64,000 nucleotides of DNA from Methylophilaceae bacterium LSUCC0665. Lineage in GTDB: Bacteria; Pseudomonadota; Gammaproteobacteria; Burkholderiales; Methylophilaceae. Positions 12,857 to 23,400 of the stretch are shown in pieces. The DNA lies in assembly GCA_024919215.1 (NCBI GenBank), contig CP103437.1:1-64000 (forward strand), written 5' to 3'. Both the position numbers and the translations under genes were made by a program. Under the pieces are notes generated by a model. That model made no database searches, was not told the DNA's origin, and saw nothing but the letters and a program-made list of their open reading frames with translations. Position 1 is the stretch's first letter. Every line of letters starts with the position of its first letter.

Positions 12857-13408
12857 TTAATCTTTTGGCTTAGTGAGCTTGATTAAGTTCGCCTTAAATC
12901 CTTCTTTAATCAGATTTTCACGAATTTTTTTTGCTTCATCCATATCTTCATAGGGACCAACACTCACTCTGTGAAATGTATCATCACCAATTCTGGCTGA
13001 CATGATGACCGATTCATAACTCATTAATGCGAGTTTCGCTTTTAGATTATCTGCCTGTGATTCTTCAGAAAAAGCCCCAACCTGCAAGTAATATTGTATT
13101 GCTCTATCGTCATTAACTTTGGCTGGACTATTTTTGCTATAAGTTTCTTGGCTTTCTGGTAAATTTTCATAGAAATCAAAAGATGCATCTTCGTCAATGG
13201 CAATGACATCTTCGTCACCAAAGGCAGAATTAATCTCGATACATGCCCCTTCTGTATCTTTAAGAACAAAAGGAGACTTGCCGCTAGTAATAAATAAAGT
13301 AACACCAATTGATAATAAAATTCCTAACAGCACCCCAATGAATAAACCATTAGTAAATAAGGCTTGTGTTTGATTAATTTCTTTTTTTGTTCGGTAATCT
13401 TGAGCCAT
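12857..13408 (-). CDS. SPOR-domain membrane protein (FtsN-like)
   Basis: Inner-membrane protein with a cytoplasmic N-terminus, one helix at about 23-45, a linker, and a C-terminal SPOR domain (about 108-180; YYLQVGAFSEESQADNLKAKL and HRVSVGPYEDMDEA). SPOR domains bind peptidoglycan stripped of stem peptides at the septum, so a role in cell division is likely. In beta- and gammaproteobacteria a gene of this type commonly follows argS, as here with an 8-base gap. The name ftsN is not justified without further evidence. Confidence 0.85.
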   Translation of the reverse strand: MAQDYRTKKEINQTQALFTNGLFIGVLLGILLSIGVTLFITSGKSPFVLKDTEGACIEINSAFGDEDVIAIDEDASFDFYENLPESQETYSKNSPAKVNDDRAIQYYLQVGAFSEESQADNLKAKLALMSYESVIMSARIGDDTFHRVSVGPYEDMDEAKKIRENLIKEGFKANLIKLTKPKD

Positions 13409-13416
13409 GATGTCCT

Positions 13417-15075
13417 CTACATTTTTTCAGGAGCTGAAATTCCAAGTAATTGTAACCCATTTTTTATAACTATTTTCGTTGCACCAATTAATGCCAGTCT
13501 TGCATTTTGAAGTGCTTTATCATCACTTAAAAATTTATTTGCATTGTAATAACTATGGAAATCAGCGGCAAGATCTTTTAGAAATGTTGCAATATAATGA
13601 GGAGAAGATTCACTAGCGGAAAGTAAAATAATTTCAGGAAACTCAGATAGTCTTTTTATTAATTGGTGCTCGTGAGTTGATGTTAAAAGTGATTCATCAA
13701 AATTGTGCAAATCTTCTTTTGTCATTAGGACTTGATTCAGAACAGCGCATATTCGGGCGTGAGCATATTGAATATAATAGACAGGATTATCATTCGTTTG
13801 CGATTTAGCTAAATCAATATCGAAAATAAGTTGAGAGTCAGGTTTTCGGGCTAGTAAAAAGTATCTTGTAGCATCAGATCCTACTTCATCAATAAGATCC
13901 CTTAAGGTGACATAACTTCCCGCTCTCTTCGAGATTTTTACTTCTTGATTATTTTTTGTCACCGTAACCATTTGATGTAATACATATTCAGGCCAATTTT
14001 TTGGTATGCTCAAATTTAGACCTTGGAGCCCTGCCCTTACTCTTGTGATGGTGCTATGATGATCTGCCCCTTGTTCATTTATAACCCTAACAAATCCTCT
14101 TTCCCATTTATTTAAATGGTACGCAACATCAGGAACGAAGTAAGTGTAGGATCCATCAGTTTTAATCATGACCCGGTCTTTGTCATCTCCAAATGTAGTT
14201 GTCTTTAACCATGTGGCATCATCTTTTTTGTAGCTGAAGCCATTTTTTTCTAATAAATCTAAAACTTTCTCCACATCTTTATTTTGATAAAAAGTGGACT
14301 CCAGAGTAAAGACATCAAAAGTTGTTTGGAATGCATCAAGGTCTATATTTTGTTCTTTTCTTAAAAAGGCAACGCTGAACTTTTTGATATTTTCAACATC
14401 ATCAGGATTTCCGTTAGACTTTACTATTTCCCCATCAACCTCGACAGTTTTACAGTTTGAGTAAGCATCTGCAATTTCTAAGATGTATTCGCCTCGATAT
14501 CCATCTTCTGGAAAATTTGTATCATCTGGTTCAATACCTTTTATTCTTGATTGAACAGACAAGGCTAGATTATTGATTTGCTGACCAGCATCATTGTAAT
14601 AAAACTCTCTTGTCACATCCCAGCCGTTGGCCTGCATAATACGGGCTAAAGAGTCACCAATAGCCGCCCCCCTTCCATGTCCAATATGAAGCGGCCCTGT
14701 AGGATTCGCTGATACAAATTCAACCTGTAATTTTTGATTTTTACCAGCTTCGTTATGACCATAGTTGATTGACTGAGTAAAAATATTTTTTATTATCGAG
14801 GACTTTCCAGCAGCACTTAAATAAAAATTAATAAACCCTGGTCCGGCAATCTCTAGTCGATCAATAGATGGGTCTAGTCCGATTTTTTCAATTATCAGTT
14901 GAGCTATTTCTCGAGGATTCTTTTTTAATATCTTTGTTAATTGAAGTGCAATATTTGTTGAATAGTCACCATGTTCCAATGTTTTAGGACGCTCAATGTG
15001 GATATCAATAATAGAAGAATCATCAAGGATCTGATCTAATGCTAAGGAGATAATGCTAGCTAATTGAGTTTTCAC
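13417..15075 (-). CDS. argS: Arginyl-tRNA synthetase
   Basis: Charges tRNA-Arg with arginine. The 552-residue class I synthetase has the N-terminal arginyl domain (about 1-85), the HIGH-like motif in NPTGPLHIGHGRGA, the KMSK-like KISKRAGSYVTL and the C-terminal DALR anticodon-binding domain ending near the last residues. Length is typical. First gene of the four-gene minus-strand series reaching the SDR; it diverges from priA across 66 bases. Confidence 0.97.
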   Translation of the reverse strand: MKTQLASIISLALDQILDDSSIIDIHIERPKTLEHGDYSTNIALQLTKILKKNPREIAQLIIEKIGLDPSIDRLEIAGPGFINFYLSAAGKSSIIKNIFTQSINYGHNEAGKNQKLQVEFVSANPTGPLHIGHGRGAAIGDSLARIMQANGWDVTREFYYNDAGQQINNLALSVQSRIKGIEPDDTNFPEDGYRGEYILEIADAYSNCKTVEVDGEIVKSNGNPDDVENIKKFSVAFLRKEQNIDLDAFQTTFDVFTLESTFYQNKDVEKVLDLLEKNGFSYKKDDATWLKTTTFGDDKDRVMIKTDGSYTYFVPDVAYHLNKWERGFVRVINEQGADHHSTITRVRAGLQGLNLSIPKNWPEYVLHQMVTVTKNNQEVKISKRAGSYVTLRDLIDEVGSDATRYFLLARKPDSQLIFDIDLAKSQTNDNPVYYIQYAHARICAVLNQVLMTKEDLHNFDESLLTSTHEHQLIKRLSEFPEIILLSASESSPHYIATFLKDLAADFHSYYNANKFLSDDKALQNARLALIGATKIVIKNGLQLLGISAPEKM

Positions 15076-15103
15076 TAATGGTAATATCTTAAAAAAATAT
15101 TAT

Positions 15104-15132
15104 TTTACCTGACTCCTTATGCCAGATATAGT
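15104..15132 (+). promoter_or_regulatory. Possible sigma-70 promoter of priA
   Basis: TTTACC (15104-15109) and TATAGT (15127-15132) are separated by 17 bases and point at priA, whose ATG begins at 15142. The implied leader is only a few bases long. Match quality is modest and the site is inferred by eye. Confidence 0.4.
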
Positions 15133-15141
15133 TAATCTGTT

Positions 15142-17331
15142 ATGAATTCAAAAGAAACTTCAATTGTTAAAGTTGCCATTGATGTCCCAATCGATGATTT
15201 TTTTGATTATGAGTGTGAAGAAAATGTTTCATTAGGTCAGGCTGTGCTAGTTCCTTTTGGTTCGAGAAAGGTAATTGGTGTTGTTGTTGAAGTTGATTCC
15301 TCCACAGAGCTGGAAGCCCACCAAATAAAAAAAATAATACGGGTTAATCATAATATTTTATTTAATGAAGAGCTTTTTAAATTATTTAAATTTGTATCCA
15401 GTTATTATCATTATCCCATTGGTCAAACAATTCATATTGCGATTCCGTCAAACTTAAAAAAAACAGAAAAAGTTTTAAACAAAAAATCATATATATATGA
15501 AGCAACTGATCTTTTAAATGAGTCAGTGATCGAACAAATTCATGCACGGAAAAAAAACCTTATACAAATAGCAAAGATAATCTTCAAAGAAAAGCAAACA
15601 GACGAAGCTTTAAAGCCGATTTCTATTAATTGGAAAAAATACGTAAAAGTTTTAATAGATCTAAATTTTGTTATAGAAAGGGAGTTTCACAAAACTGAAA
15701 TTATTAAACAAACAAAAGCATTAAAACTTAATCAAGAACAGTCGGAAATATACGAAAAAATTTTAGGTGCACAGGGGTTTGAAGCCTTTTTGATTTATGG
15801 CATTACTGGAAGTGGAAAAACAGAGGTGTATATGCATCTCATCGAACAATATGTCAAAAATAATGGTCAGGTTCTTATTTTAGTTCCCGAGATAAATTTA
15901 ACTCCTCAATTAGAAGATCGATTCACCTCCAGATTTTCAAGCTATTCAGTAATCTCATTACATAGTCAGCTAACTCAGAAAAAAAGATTAGAAAACTGGG
16001 AGCAAGCAAAAAACGGAAAGGCGCAAATAATCATCGGAACAAGATTGTCTGTATTTACACCTTTCAAAAACCTGAGAGCTATTATTATGGATGAAGAGCA
16101 AGATTTATCATTTAAGCAGCATGATAAATTGCGTTATCACGCTAGAGATGTGGCAATGATGCGAGCAAAATTACTAAACATTCCCTTTATAGCAGGGAGC
16201 GCGACCCCGTCTATTGAAATTTGGCATCGCTCAGTAAATGAAAATAAATTGCTGCTTTATAAGTTGTCAACGAGGGCCGTGAAAGATGCAACGCTGCCAA
16301 AAATCAATATAATTAAAGATGAAACAAACATAGAAAATGAAGGAATATCAGAATATTTAAAATCTGCCATTAAACATCATCTTGATTTACGTCAACAAAT
16401 TTTAATTTTTATCAATCGACGAGGTTATGCACCAGTTTTATTTTGCTCATCATGTGGATGGTATGCAAGTTGTTCTAGGTGTAGTTCAAAATTGGTTGTG
16501 CATCGAAGTAAACAGCTCTTAAGATGTCATCATTGTGATTACCAAAGAGGGGTAGACACCTCATGTAAAGTTTGTGGCAATGTTGATTTAATGTCTCTGG
16601 GAAGTGGAACACAAAAAGTCGAAGAGAGGATAAACAAATTATTTCCTAATGCGCAAGTGAGAAGGGTTGATCGGGATACTATTAAAACAAAAGCAGCATT
16701 GGATAAACTGTATGATGATATGAATCATAAAAAAATTGATATATTAGTTGGAACACAAATGCTATCTAAAGGACATGACTTTCCAAATTTAAGCTTAGTG
16801 ATTGTGCTTGATTCTGACAATGCATTATACAGTTCAGATTTTCGTGCCTCAGAAAGACTATTTTCACAATTAGTACAAGTTGCTGGACGAGCTGGTCGAG
16901 GATCAACTCCTGGTGAAGTCGTTATACAAACTAATTTTCCTGAACATCCTTTGTATCAATCTGTAAAAAATCAGGACTATGAATCATTTGCATCAGAAGA
17001 AATAAATTTAAGAAAAGAACTCAATTTTCCACCATTTTGTTTTCAAGCTGTGTTGCGCGCAGAAAGTAAAAATAAAAAGAATCTAGAATCTTTCATTAAT
17101 CAGGTATATTCAATTGCAAGCAAAAGTGGCATAAAAGAGGTTGATGTATTTCATCCCGTTCAGCCGATTCTTGATCGTGTAAAGGGATTTGAGCGATATC
17201 AGATTTATTTTCACTCAACTAGCCGACAAATACTAAATCAATTTTTAAGGATAGTTAAAGAAAAAATTTTAAAAGAAAAAGATTTAAATAAAGTGAAGTG
17301 GAATATCGATGTTGATCCGGTAGATTTCTAA
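15142..17331 (+). CDS. priA: Primosomal replication restart helicase PriA
   Basis: Superfamily 2 helicase that reloads the replisome at collapsed forks. The 729 residues contain an N-terminal fork-binding domain, Walker A GITGSGKTEVY, a DEEQ helicase box (IIMDEEQD), zinc-binding cysteine pairs between about residues 430 and 480 (CSSCGWYASCSRC, CHHCDY, CKVCGN) and the late motif QVAGRAGRG. Length is normal. It ends at a strong terminator and is followed by a convergent lipoprotein gene. Confidence 0.96.
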   Translation: MNSKETSIVKVAIDVPIDDFFDYECEENVSLGQAVLVPFGSRKVIGVVVEVDSSTELEAHQIKKIIRVNHNILFNEELFKLFKFVSSYYHYPIGQTIHIAIPSNLKKTEKVLNKKSYIYEATDLLNESVIEQIHARKKNLIQIAKIIFKEKQTDEALKPISINWKKYVKVLIDLNFVIEREFHKTEIIKQTKALKLNQEQSEIYEKILGAQGFEAFLIYGITGSGKTEVYMHLIEQYVKNNGQVLILVPEINLTPQLEDRFTSRFSSYSVISLHSQLTQKKRLENWEQAKNGKAQIIIGTRLSVFTPFKNLRAIIMDEEQDLSFKQHDKLRYHARDVAMMRAKLLNIPFIAGSATPSIEIWHRSVNENKLLLYKLSTRAVKDATLPKINIIKDETNIENEGISEYLKSAIKHHLDLRQQILIFINRRGYAPVLFCSSCGWYASCSRCSSKLVVHRSKQLLRCHHCDYQRGVDTSCKVCGNVDLMSLGSGTQKVEERINKLFPNAQVRRVDRDTIKTKAALDKLYDDMNHKKIDILVGTQMLSKGHDFPNLSLVIVLDSDNALYSSDFRASERLFSQLVQVAGRAGRGSTPGEVVIQTNFPEHPLYQSVKNQDYESFASEEINLRKELNFPPFCFQAVLRAESKNKKNLESFINQVYSIASKSGIKEVDVFHPVQPILDRVKGFERYQIYFHSTSRQILNQFLRIVKEKILKEKDLNKVKWNIDVDPVDF

Positions 17332-17363
17332 AAAAAAGCTGAATATGTAATCCAGCTTTTTTT
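17331..17363. terminator. Bidirectional intrinsic terminator (priA / lipoprotein)
   Basis: An inverted repeat AAAAAAAGCTG / CAGCTTTTTTT with an 11-base loop directly follows priA. A- and T-tracts on both sides let it serve priA on the plus strand and the small lipoprotein gene on the minus strand. Confidence 0.85.
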
Positions 17364-17377
17364 GTCAAACAATTTAA

Positions 17378-17542
17378 TTACTCAGCAGATTGTTCAGCTG
17401 GAGCCTCTTCTGCTGCAGCTTCTTCAGCAGCTTCTTCAGTTAATGGTGGTAATTCAGCATCAGCGCTGTCATTTGCAACATCATCGCCACAGGCAGTTAA
17501 GAATAAACCGAATAATAAAGCTAATAAAAATTTGTTTAACAT
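17378..17542 (-). CDS. Small acidic lipoprotein
   Basis: A 54-residue protein starting at ATG 17542, preceded by a good GGAG ribosome site. It has a lipoprotein signal (hydrophobic 5-16, lipobox LTAC with Cys18) and a mature part made almost only of Ala, Glu, Asp and Pro, ending in repeated EEAAAEEAPAE-like units. A longer frame reaching 17692 overlaps thiD and is not supported. It resembles no family that I can name; the acidic tail suggests an unstructured periplasmic or surface extension. The gene is monocistronic between a terminator and the divergent thiD. Confidence 0.75.
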   Translation of the reverse strand: MLNKFLLALLFGLFLTACGDDVANDSADAELPPLTEEAAEEAAAEEAPAEQSAE

Positions 17543-17627
17543 ACATAATCTCCAGATAATTTGTTGGTAAGAACTACAGCCGCGCATGTTAACATTTGCA
17601 GTACAATAAAACAAATATTTTAAGAAA

Positions 17628-18476
17628 ATGACATCAAATGTACCTAAAATATTAACCTTTGCAGCCTCTGATCCGACTGGTGGGGCTGGCATTCAAGCTG
17701 ATTTGATGACACAAACTAGCCTCGGTTGCTACCCATTATCAGTTATTACAGCGATTACCTGTCAGGATACCTCTGGGGTGAGTGATGTGATTCCAATTGA
17801 CTCCTTAGTCGTCGAAAAACAAGCGCGCTTGATTCTTAATGAAACTAAGATTGATGTTATTAAGTGTGGAGTGATGGCCAGTGAAGAGAACATTAAAGTG
17901 ATCTCAGAAATTATAAAAGATTACCCAGATGTTCCTGTAGTGATTGATCCTATATTGTCCTCTGGAAGGGGTGATAATTTAGCCCTAGGAGACTCCCTCC
18001 AATTAATGATAAGGCACCTTTTCCCTTTGGCAGAAATCATTACCCCTAATGTGAATGAGGGCGCGCAAATAGTTTCAAACAAAAATATCTCTGAAATCGA
18101 TGAAGGCATTTTATTTATTGGGAAATCTCTAATGGACCTGGGACCAAAAAATGTATTACTGACAGCAGCAGATTATCAGGTAGACAAAAAAACTCTGACC
18201 AACACATTGTATTGTCAAGATGGGGGAGTATTTAACTTTGAATATGAAAGATTGCCTCAGAGTTTTCATGGATCAGGATGTACTCTTGCATCTGCAATTG
18301 CAGCATATTTAGCCCAAGGAATGTCAATACATACGGCGGTTGAAGAGGCTCAAAAATTTACGATTGATACACTTAAACACAGCCTTGTAAATGGACAAGG
18401 CCAGTTGATACCAAATCGATTTTTCTGGATGTTAAGCAATTTTGATGAGGATGAAAATGACCTCAAACATCATTAA
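17628..18476 (+). CDS. thiD: Hydroxymethylpyrimidine (phosphate) kinase
   Basis: Phosphorylates HMP and HMP-phosphate in thiamine synthesis. The 282-residue ribokinase-fold protein begins with AASDPTGGAGIQADL and has VIDPILSSGRGDNL and the C-terminal anion-hole motif HGSGCTLASAIAAYLA. It is followed by thiE with an overlap of about 20 bases, so pyrimidine and coupling steps are encoded together. No TPP riboswitch was seen before this locus. Confidence 0.95.
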   Translation: MTSNVPKILTFAASDPTGGAGIQADLMTQTSLGCYPLSVITAITCQDTSGVSDVIPIDSLVVEKQARLILNETKIDVIKCGVMASEENIKVISEIIKDYPDVPVVIDPILSSGRGDNLALGDSLQLMIRHLFPLAEIITPNVNEGAQIVSNKNISEIDEGILFIGKSLMDLGPKNVLLTAADYQVDKKTLTNTLYCQDGGVFNFEYERLPQSFHGSGCTLASAIAAYLAQGMSIHTAVEEAQKFTIDTLKHSLVNGQGQLIPNRFFWMLSNFDEDENDLKHH

Positions 18477-19086
18477 TGGAATTTATGCAATTACCCCTGA
18501 CTGGGAAGATACTCGCCAATTAATAATTAAAACAGAGGAATTGCTGTTAAATAAAATTAACTTATTACAGTATCGAAATAAAAAAGTTAGCAAGCAATTA
18601 AGGATGACACAGGCTAAAGAGCTTCAAGCACTTTGCCATCATTATCAAGTCCCATTCATAATTAATGATGATTATGAATTATGTGGTATTTTAAATGCAG
18701 ATGGAATTCATTTAGGAAAAGATGACATCACAATCGAAGAAGTTAGGAATAGACTAGGAAATGATATTATTGTTGGCATATCCTGTTACAACGATTTTGA
18801 AAGAGTCAACAAAATGATGGCAACTAATTGTGATTACATAGCTTTGGGGGCCTGCTTCCCAACAAAAACAAAACCTAATGCACCGCATGCCTCATTAAAT
18901 TTTCTGGAGAATGTTGTTGAAATTTCAATTAAGCCTGTTGTTGCAATTGGAGGAATTAATTTGGATAATTGTGTACCAATCATCAATAGCGGTGTTAACG
19001 CGATTGCGATGATCAATGCACTTTATTCAACAGATAAAGTCTCAAACAAAATACTTGAAATTAAAAGAAAGTTTATAAATGGCTAA
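18457..19086 (+). CDS. thiE: Thiamine-phosphate synthase
   Basis: Joins HMP-diphosphate and thiazole phosphate to thiamine phosphate. The TIM-barrel protein has [35 protein letters not shown] and AIGGIN, all typical ThiE elements; about 209 residues. Several in-frame starts exist (TTG 18442, ATG 18445, 18451, 18457). ATG 18457 is preferred because TGAGG lies six to seven bases before it. The gene overlaps thiD upstream and hemL downstream by eight bases. Confidence 0.94.
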   Translation: MTSNIINGIYAITPDWEDTRQLIIKTEELLLNKINLLQYRNKKVSKQLRMTQAKELQALCHHYQVPFIINDDYELCGILNADGIHLGKDDITIEEVRNRLGNDIIVGISCYNDFERVNKMMATNCDYIALGACFPTKTKPNAPHASLNFLENVVEISIKPVVAIGGINLDNCVPIINSGVNAIAMINALYSTDKVSNKILEIKRKFING

Positions 19087-20356
19087 AAATATCGACCTGT
19101 TTAATGAATCTCAACACTATATTCCAGGCGGTGTGAATTCACCTGTGAGGGCTTTCGGGTCGGTTGGCGGCACCCCAATATTTTTTAAATCTGCCAAGGG
19201 ATCAAAATTATGGGATGAAGAAGGAAAAGAATATATTGATTATATCAATTCCTGGGGGCCAATGATTTTAGGACATGCTCATCCCCAAGTGATTAAGGCT
19301 GTTCAAGATGTTGCGCAAGATAGTCTTTCTTTTGGAGCCCCCACAGCCCGCGAGCTTTTAATGGCAAAAGAAATTGTAAAAATAGTTCCGTCTATTGAGC
19401 AAGTTCGATTAGTAAGCTCAGGCACTGAAGCCACCATGAGTGCTATTCGCGTAGCGCGTGGCTTTACTGGTCGAGATAAGATTGTGAAGTTTGAAGGCTG
19501 TTATCATGGGCATGCAGATGCCCTGCTTGTGAAAGCAGGTTCAGGAGCACTCACCTTTGGACAACCAAGTTCTGCTGGGGTGCCAGCTGATGTAGCTAAA
19601 GATACCTTAACATTAAGCTATAACAATGTGGAAGAATTGCAACAGCTATTTGATCAGCAAGGTGATGAAATTGCCTGCGTCATTCTCGAGCCGGTGGTGG
19701 GAAACATGAATTTGATTGTGCCATCAGAAGAATTTTTAAACACCCTGCGAAGTGTCACAGAAAAACATGGAGCAGTGTTAATTTTTGATGAGGTGATGAC
19801 TGGTTTTAGAGTATCGCTTGGTGGTGCTCAAGAGCTTTTTGGTATTACCCCTGATATGACCACCCTAGGTAAAGTGATCGGAGGAGGTTTGCCCGTGGGT
19901 GCATTTGGCGGGCGCAAAGAGATCATGCAAAAACTTGCACCTCTCGGTCCAGTTTATCAAGCTGGAACATTATCTGGGAATCCTGTGGCTGTTGCAGCAG
20001 GCTTGAAAACATTAGAGTTGATTCAGGCTAAAGGTTTTTTTGAATCTTTAACTCAACAAACTAAAAAACTGACAGATGGATTAACCGAAGCAGCAAAAGC
20101 ATTGGGTATTAAATTTTGTGCTCGAAATGTGGGCGGAATGTTTGGTCTATATTTTAGCGAACAACCTCCCAACTCATTTCAAGATGTGATGGCATCAGAT
20201 CGTGAAAAATTTAATGCATTTTTCCATGAAATGTTAAGCCAAGGAATCTACTTTGGGCCATCAGCATTTGAGGCTGGTTTTGTATCCGCACAACATTCAG
20301 ATGAAGATATTAACTTTACGATTAATTGTGCAAGAAATGCATTTCAAAAAATCTAA
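19079..20356 (+). CDS. hemL: Glutamate-1-semialdehyde 2,1-aminomutase
   Basis: PLP enzyme converting glutamate-1-semialdehyde to 5-aminolevulinate in the C5 haem pathway. The 425 residues show [43 protein letters not shown] and the PLP-lysine segment [16 protein letters not shown]. Length is standard. The thiD-thiE-hemL order is widespread in betaproteobacteria. Start overlaps the thiE end by eight bases. Confidence 0.97.
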   Translation: MAKNIDLFNESQHYIPGGVNSPVRAFGSVGGTPIFFKSAKGSKLWDEEGKEYIDYINSWGPMILGHAHPQVIKAVQDVAQDSLSFGAPTARELLMAKEIVKIVPSIEQVRLVSSGTEATMSAIRVARGFTGRDKIVKFEGCYHGHADALLVKAGSGALTFGQPSSAGVPADVAKDTLTLSYNNVEELQQLFDQQGDEIACVILEPVVGNMNLIVPSEEFLNTLRSVTEKHGAVLIFDEVMTGFRVSLGGAQELFGITPDMTTLGKVIGGGLPVGAFGGRKEIMQKLAPLGPVYQAGTLSGNPVAVAAGLKTLELIQAKGFFESLTQQTKKLTDGLTEAAKALGIKFCARNVGGMFGLYFSEQPPNSFQDVMASDREKFNAFFHEMLSQGIYFGPSAFEAGFVSAQHSDEDINFTINCARNAFQKI

Positions 20357-20452
20357 ACTTAACTCTAATAAGTCCCTCATAACCATTGAATTTACTGGAT
20401 AAAACCAGTATTATTGTTGGTTCGGCTCATTTAAAACAACAGATAAAAAGTT

Positions 20453-23400
20453 ATGGCAAAAAAATCAAATATTGAGAAGCAAGGTCTTTATAATCCATCC
20501 AATGAACATGATGCATGTGGTGTTGGATTTGTGGCAAATATCCATGGTAAAAAAAGTCATGAGATTGTTGAACAAGGCCTAACTATTTTAGACAACCTCA
20601 CCCATCGAGGAGCGACTGGATACGATCCTAAACTCGGTGATGGCGCTGGTCTGTTAAGCCAAATCCCTCATGAATTTTTCGTAGCTGAAGCAAATAAAGT
20701 AGGTTTTAAACTGCCAGAATTTGGTCACTATGGCATCGGGATGCTATTTCTCCCTCAGAATGACACACTTCGAAATGAAGTGGAGACACTTATTGAAAAA
20801 ATAGTAGAAGAAGAAGGACAATCAACGCTAGGCTGGAGAAATGTCCCAGTGGATAATTCTGATATCGCTGATGCTGCTAAAGATGTTGAGCCAGTCATCA
20901 AACAAATTTTTATTCATCGAAGTGATGAATGCGAAAAACAAGCGGCTTTTGAAAGAAAACTGTTTGTTATTCGAAAAAGAATTGAAATTGCTGTTAATAA
21001 ATCGAATCTTGAAGATAGCGCTAAGTTTTATATTCCATCGATGTCATCAAGAACGATCGTCTTCAAGGGTATGTTATTAGCGGCAGAAGTGGGTGTTTAC
21101 TTTAAAGACCTCAAAGATGAAAAATTCACCTCTGCCATTGCATTAGTTCATCAGCGTTTTTCAACAAACACTTTTCCTTCATGGGATCTTGCCCATCCAT
21201 TCCGAATGATCGCTCACAATGGAGAAATCAACACGGTTCAGGGGAATGTGAATTGGATGCATGCGAGGCATGAGACTATGAAGTCGATGTTACTCGGTGA
21301 GGATTTAGAAAAATTATGGCCATTAATCGAAGATGGACAATCTGATTCAGCATGTTTTGATAATTGTTTAGAGCTTCTAGTTGCTGGAGGTTACAGCTTG
21401 CCGCATGCCATGATGATGTTAATACCTGAGGCATGGTCTGGAAATCCTTTGATGGATAAGGAAAGAAAAGCTTTTTATGAATATCATGCAGCACTGATGG
21501 AGCCATGGGATGGACCTGCAGCAGTGGCATTTACTGATGGTCAAATGATTGGCGCTACGCTTGATCGAAATGGATTACGACCAGCAAGATATTTGATGAC
21601 GGATGATGGCGTTGTCATGATGGCATCCGAGATGGGTGTTCTAACTTTTCCAGAAGAGAAAATTATTAAAAAGTGGCGATTAGAGCCTGGCAAGATGTTG
21701 TTAATTGATACCGTTGCTGGCAGAGTTATTGACGATCAGGAAGTTAAAAAACTTTTATCCTCTGCCAAGCCTTACGAAAAATGGATTAATGATTCAAGAT
21801 TTTTCCTTGGTGATTTGGATAAGGTTGATGAATCGCAAACAATGTCTCAACCAATTTTAGATATTCAGCAAAGTTTTGGCTATTCTCAAGAAGACATCAA
21901 ATTTATTTTACAACCTATGTTTGAGTCTGGTCAGGAAGCATCAGGATCAATGGGTAATGATGCAGCCCTTCCAATTTTATCTAATAAAGCAAAATCTTTA
22001 TATAACTATTTCAAACAATTGTTTGCACAAGTAACGAATCCACCAATTGATCCAATCAGAGAAGAAATCGTGATGTCGCTGGTGACTTTTATTGGACCTA
22101 AACCAAACCTTTTAGGTATTGAAGAAACAAATCCACCATGGCGCCTTGAAGCCAGCCAGCCTGTATTGAGTCTTCAGGAATTAGAGCAACTAAAATCAAT
22201 CGAACAATTAACCAGCGGCCACTTCAAATCAAAAGTGATTGATATCACTTATGAAAAATCATCTGCAGAAAATGCCGAATCAAGAATGCAGCAAGCTTTA
22301 GAAAATGTTTGCATGGATGCAAATCAAGCTATTCGTGATGGTTACAATATCTTAATTTTATCTGACCGTAACGTTTCGAACGATCGAATTGCCATTCCTG
22401 CACTTTTAGCTTCATCTGCAACACATCAGTTTTTAGTGCATGCAGGCAATAGAACAAAAACCGGACTGATCGTCGACACTGGCTCTGCTAGAGAGGTTCA
22501 TCATTTTGCATTGCTTGGAGGTTATGGAGCTGAAGCGATATGTCCATGGCTTGTGTTTGAAACTATGAAAGAAATTACGGATGATTATGATCAGGCACAA
22601 ACTAATTTTGTAAAAGCGGTTGGTAAAGGTTTATACAAAATTATGTCGAAGATGGGTATCTCCACATTTCAGTCTTATTGTGGGGCGCAAATTTTTGAAG
22701 CAATTGGTTTAAATTCAAAATTTATTGAAAAATACTTTACTGGCACAATAACAAATATTGAAGGAATTGGTTTAGTCGAAGTTTCTGCAGAAGCTGAAAA
22801 ATTACATAGTGATGCATTTGGAAACGATCCTGTTTTAGCCAATGCGCTTGATGCGGGTGGAGAGTATGCCTTCAGAATCCGTGGTGAGCAACACATGTGG
22901 AATCCAGAATCCATCGCAAAATTGCAGCATGCTACTCGAAAAAAAGATTTTCAAACATATAAAGAATATGCCGAATTGATTAATAATCAATCCGAGAGAT
23001 TCATGACATTAAGGGGCTTGTTCCAATTTAAGTCTTTCAATAAGTCAATTTCTATTGATGACGTTGAGCCAGCCACGGAAATTGTTAAACGATTTGCAAC
23101 GGGTGCGATGTCATTAGGCTCTATTTCAACCGAAGCACATACCACTTTAGCTATTGCAATGAATCGTATTGGTGGAAAATCTAATACGGGTGAAGGCGGT
23201 GAAGATAAAAAAAGATTTATACCGCTGACGAAAGATTCCAGCTTGGAAGAAATGTTTGGTAAAGATTTAATTGAAGCAAATATTCAGCTTAAAAAAGGGG
23301 ACTCTTTACGGTCTAAAATTAAGCAAGTGGCTTCCGGCCGCTTTGGAGTAACCGCAGAATATCTTGCGGCAGCAGATCAAATTCAAATTAAAATGGCACA

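Noticed and set aside
17543-17692. Upstream extension of the small lipoprotein frame
   Set aside because: It would overlap the start of thiD and would bury the lipoprotein signal; the ATG at 17542 has a GGAG site.
20391-20412. Hairpin TACTGG/CCAGTA before gltB as terminator of hemL
   Set aside because: The stem is only six bases and no T-tract follows.
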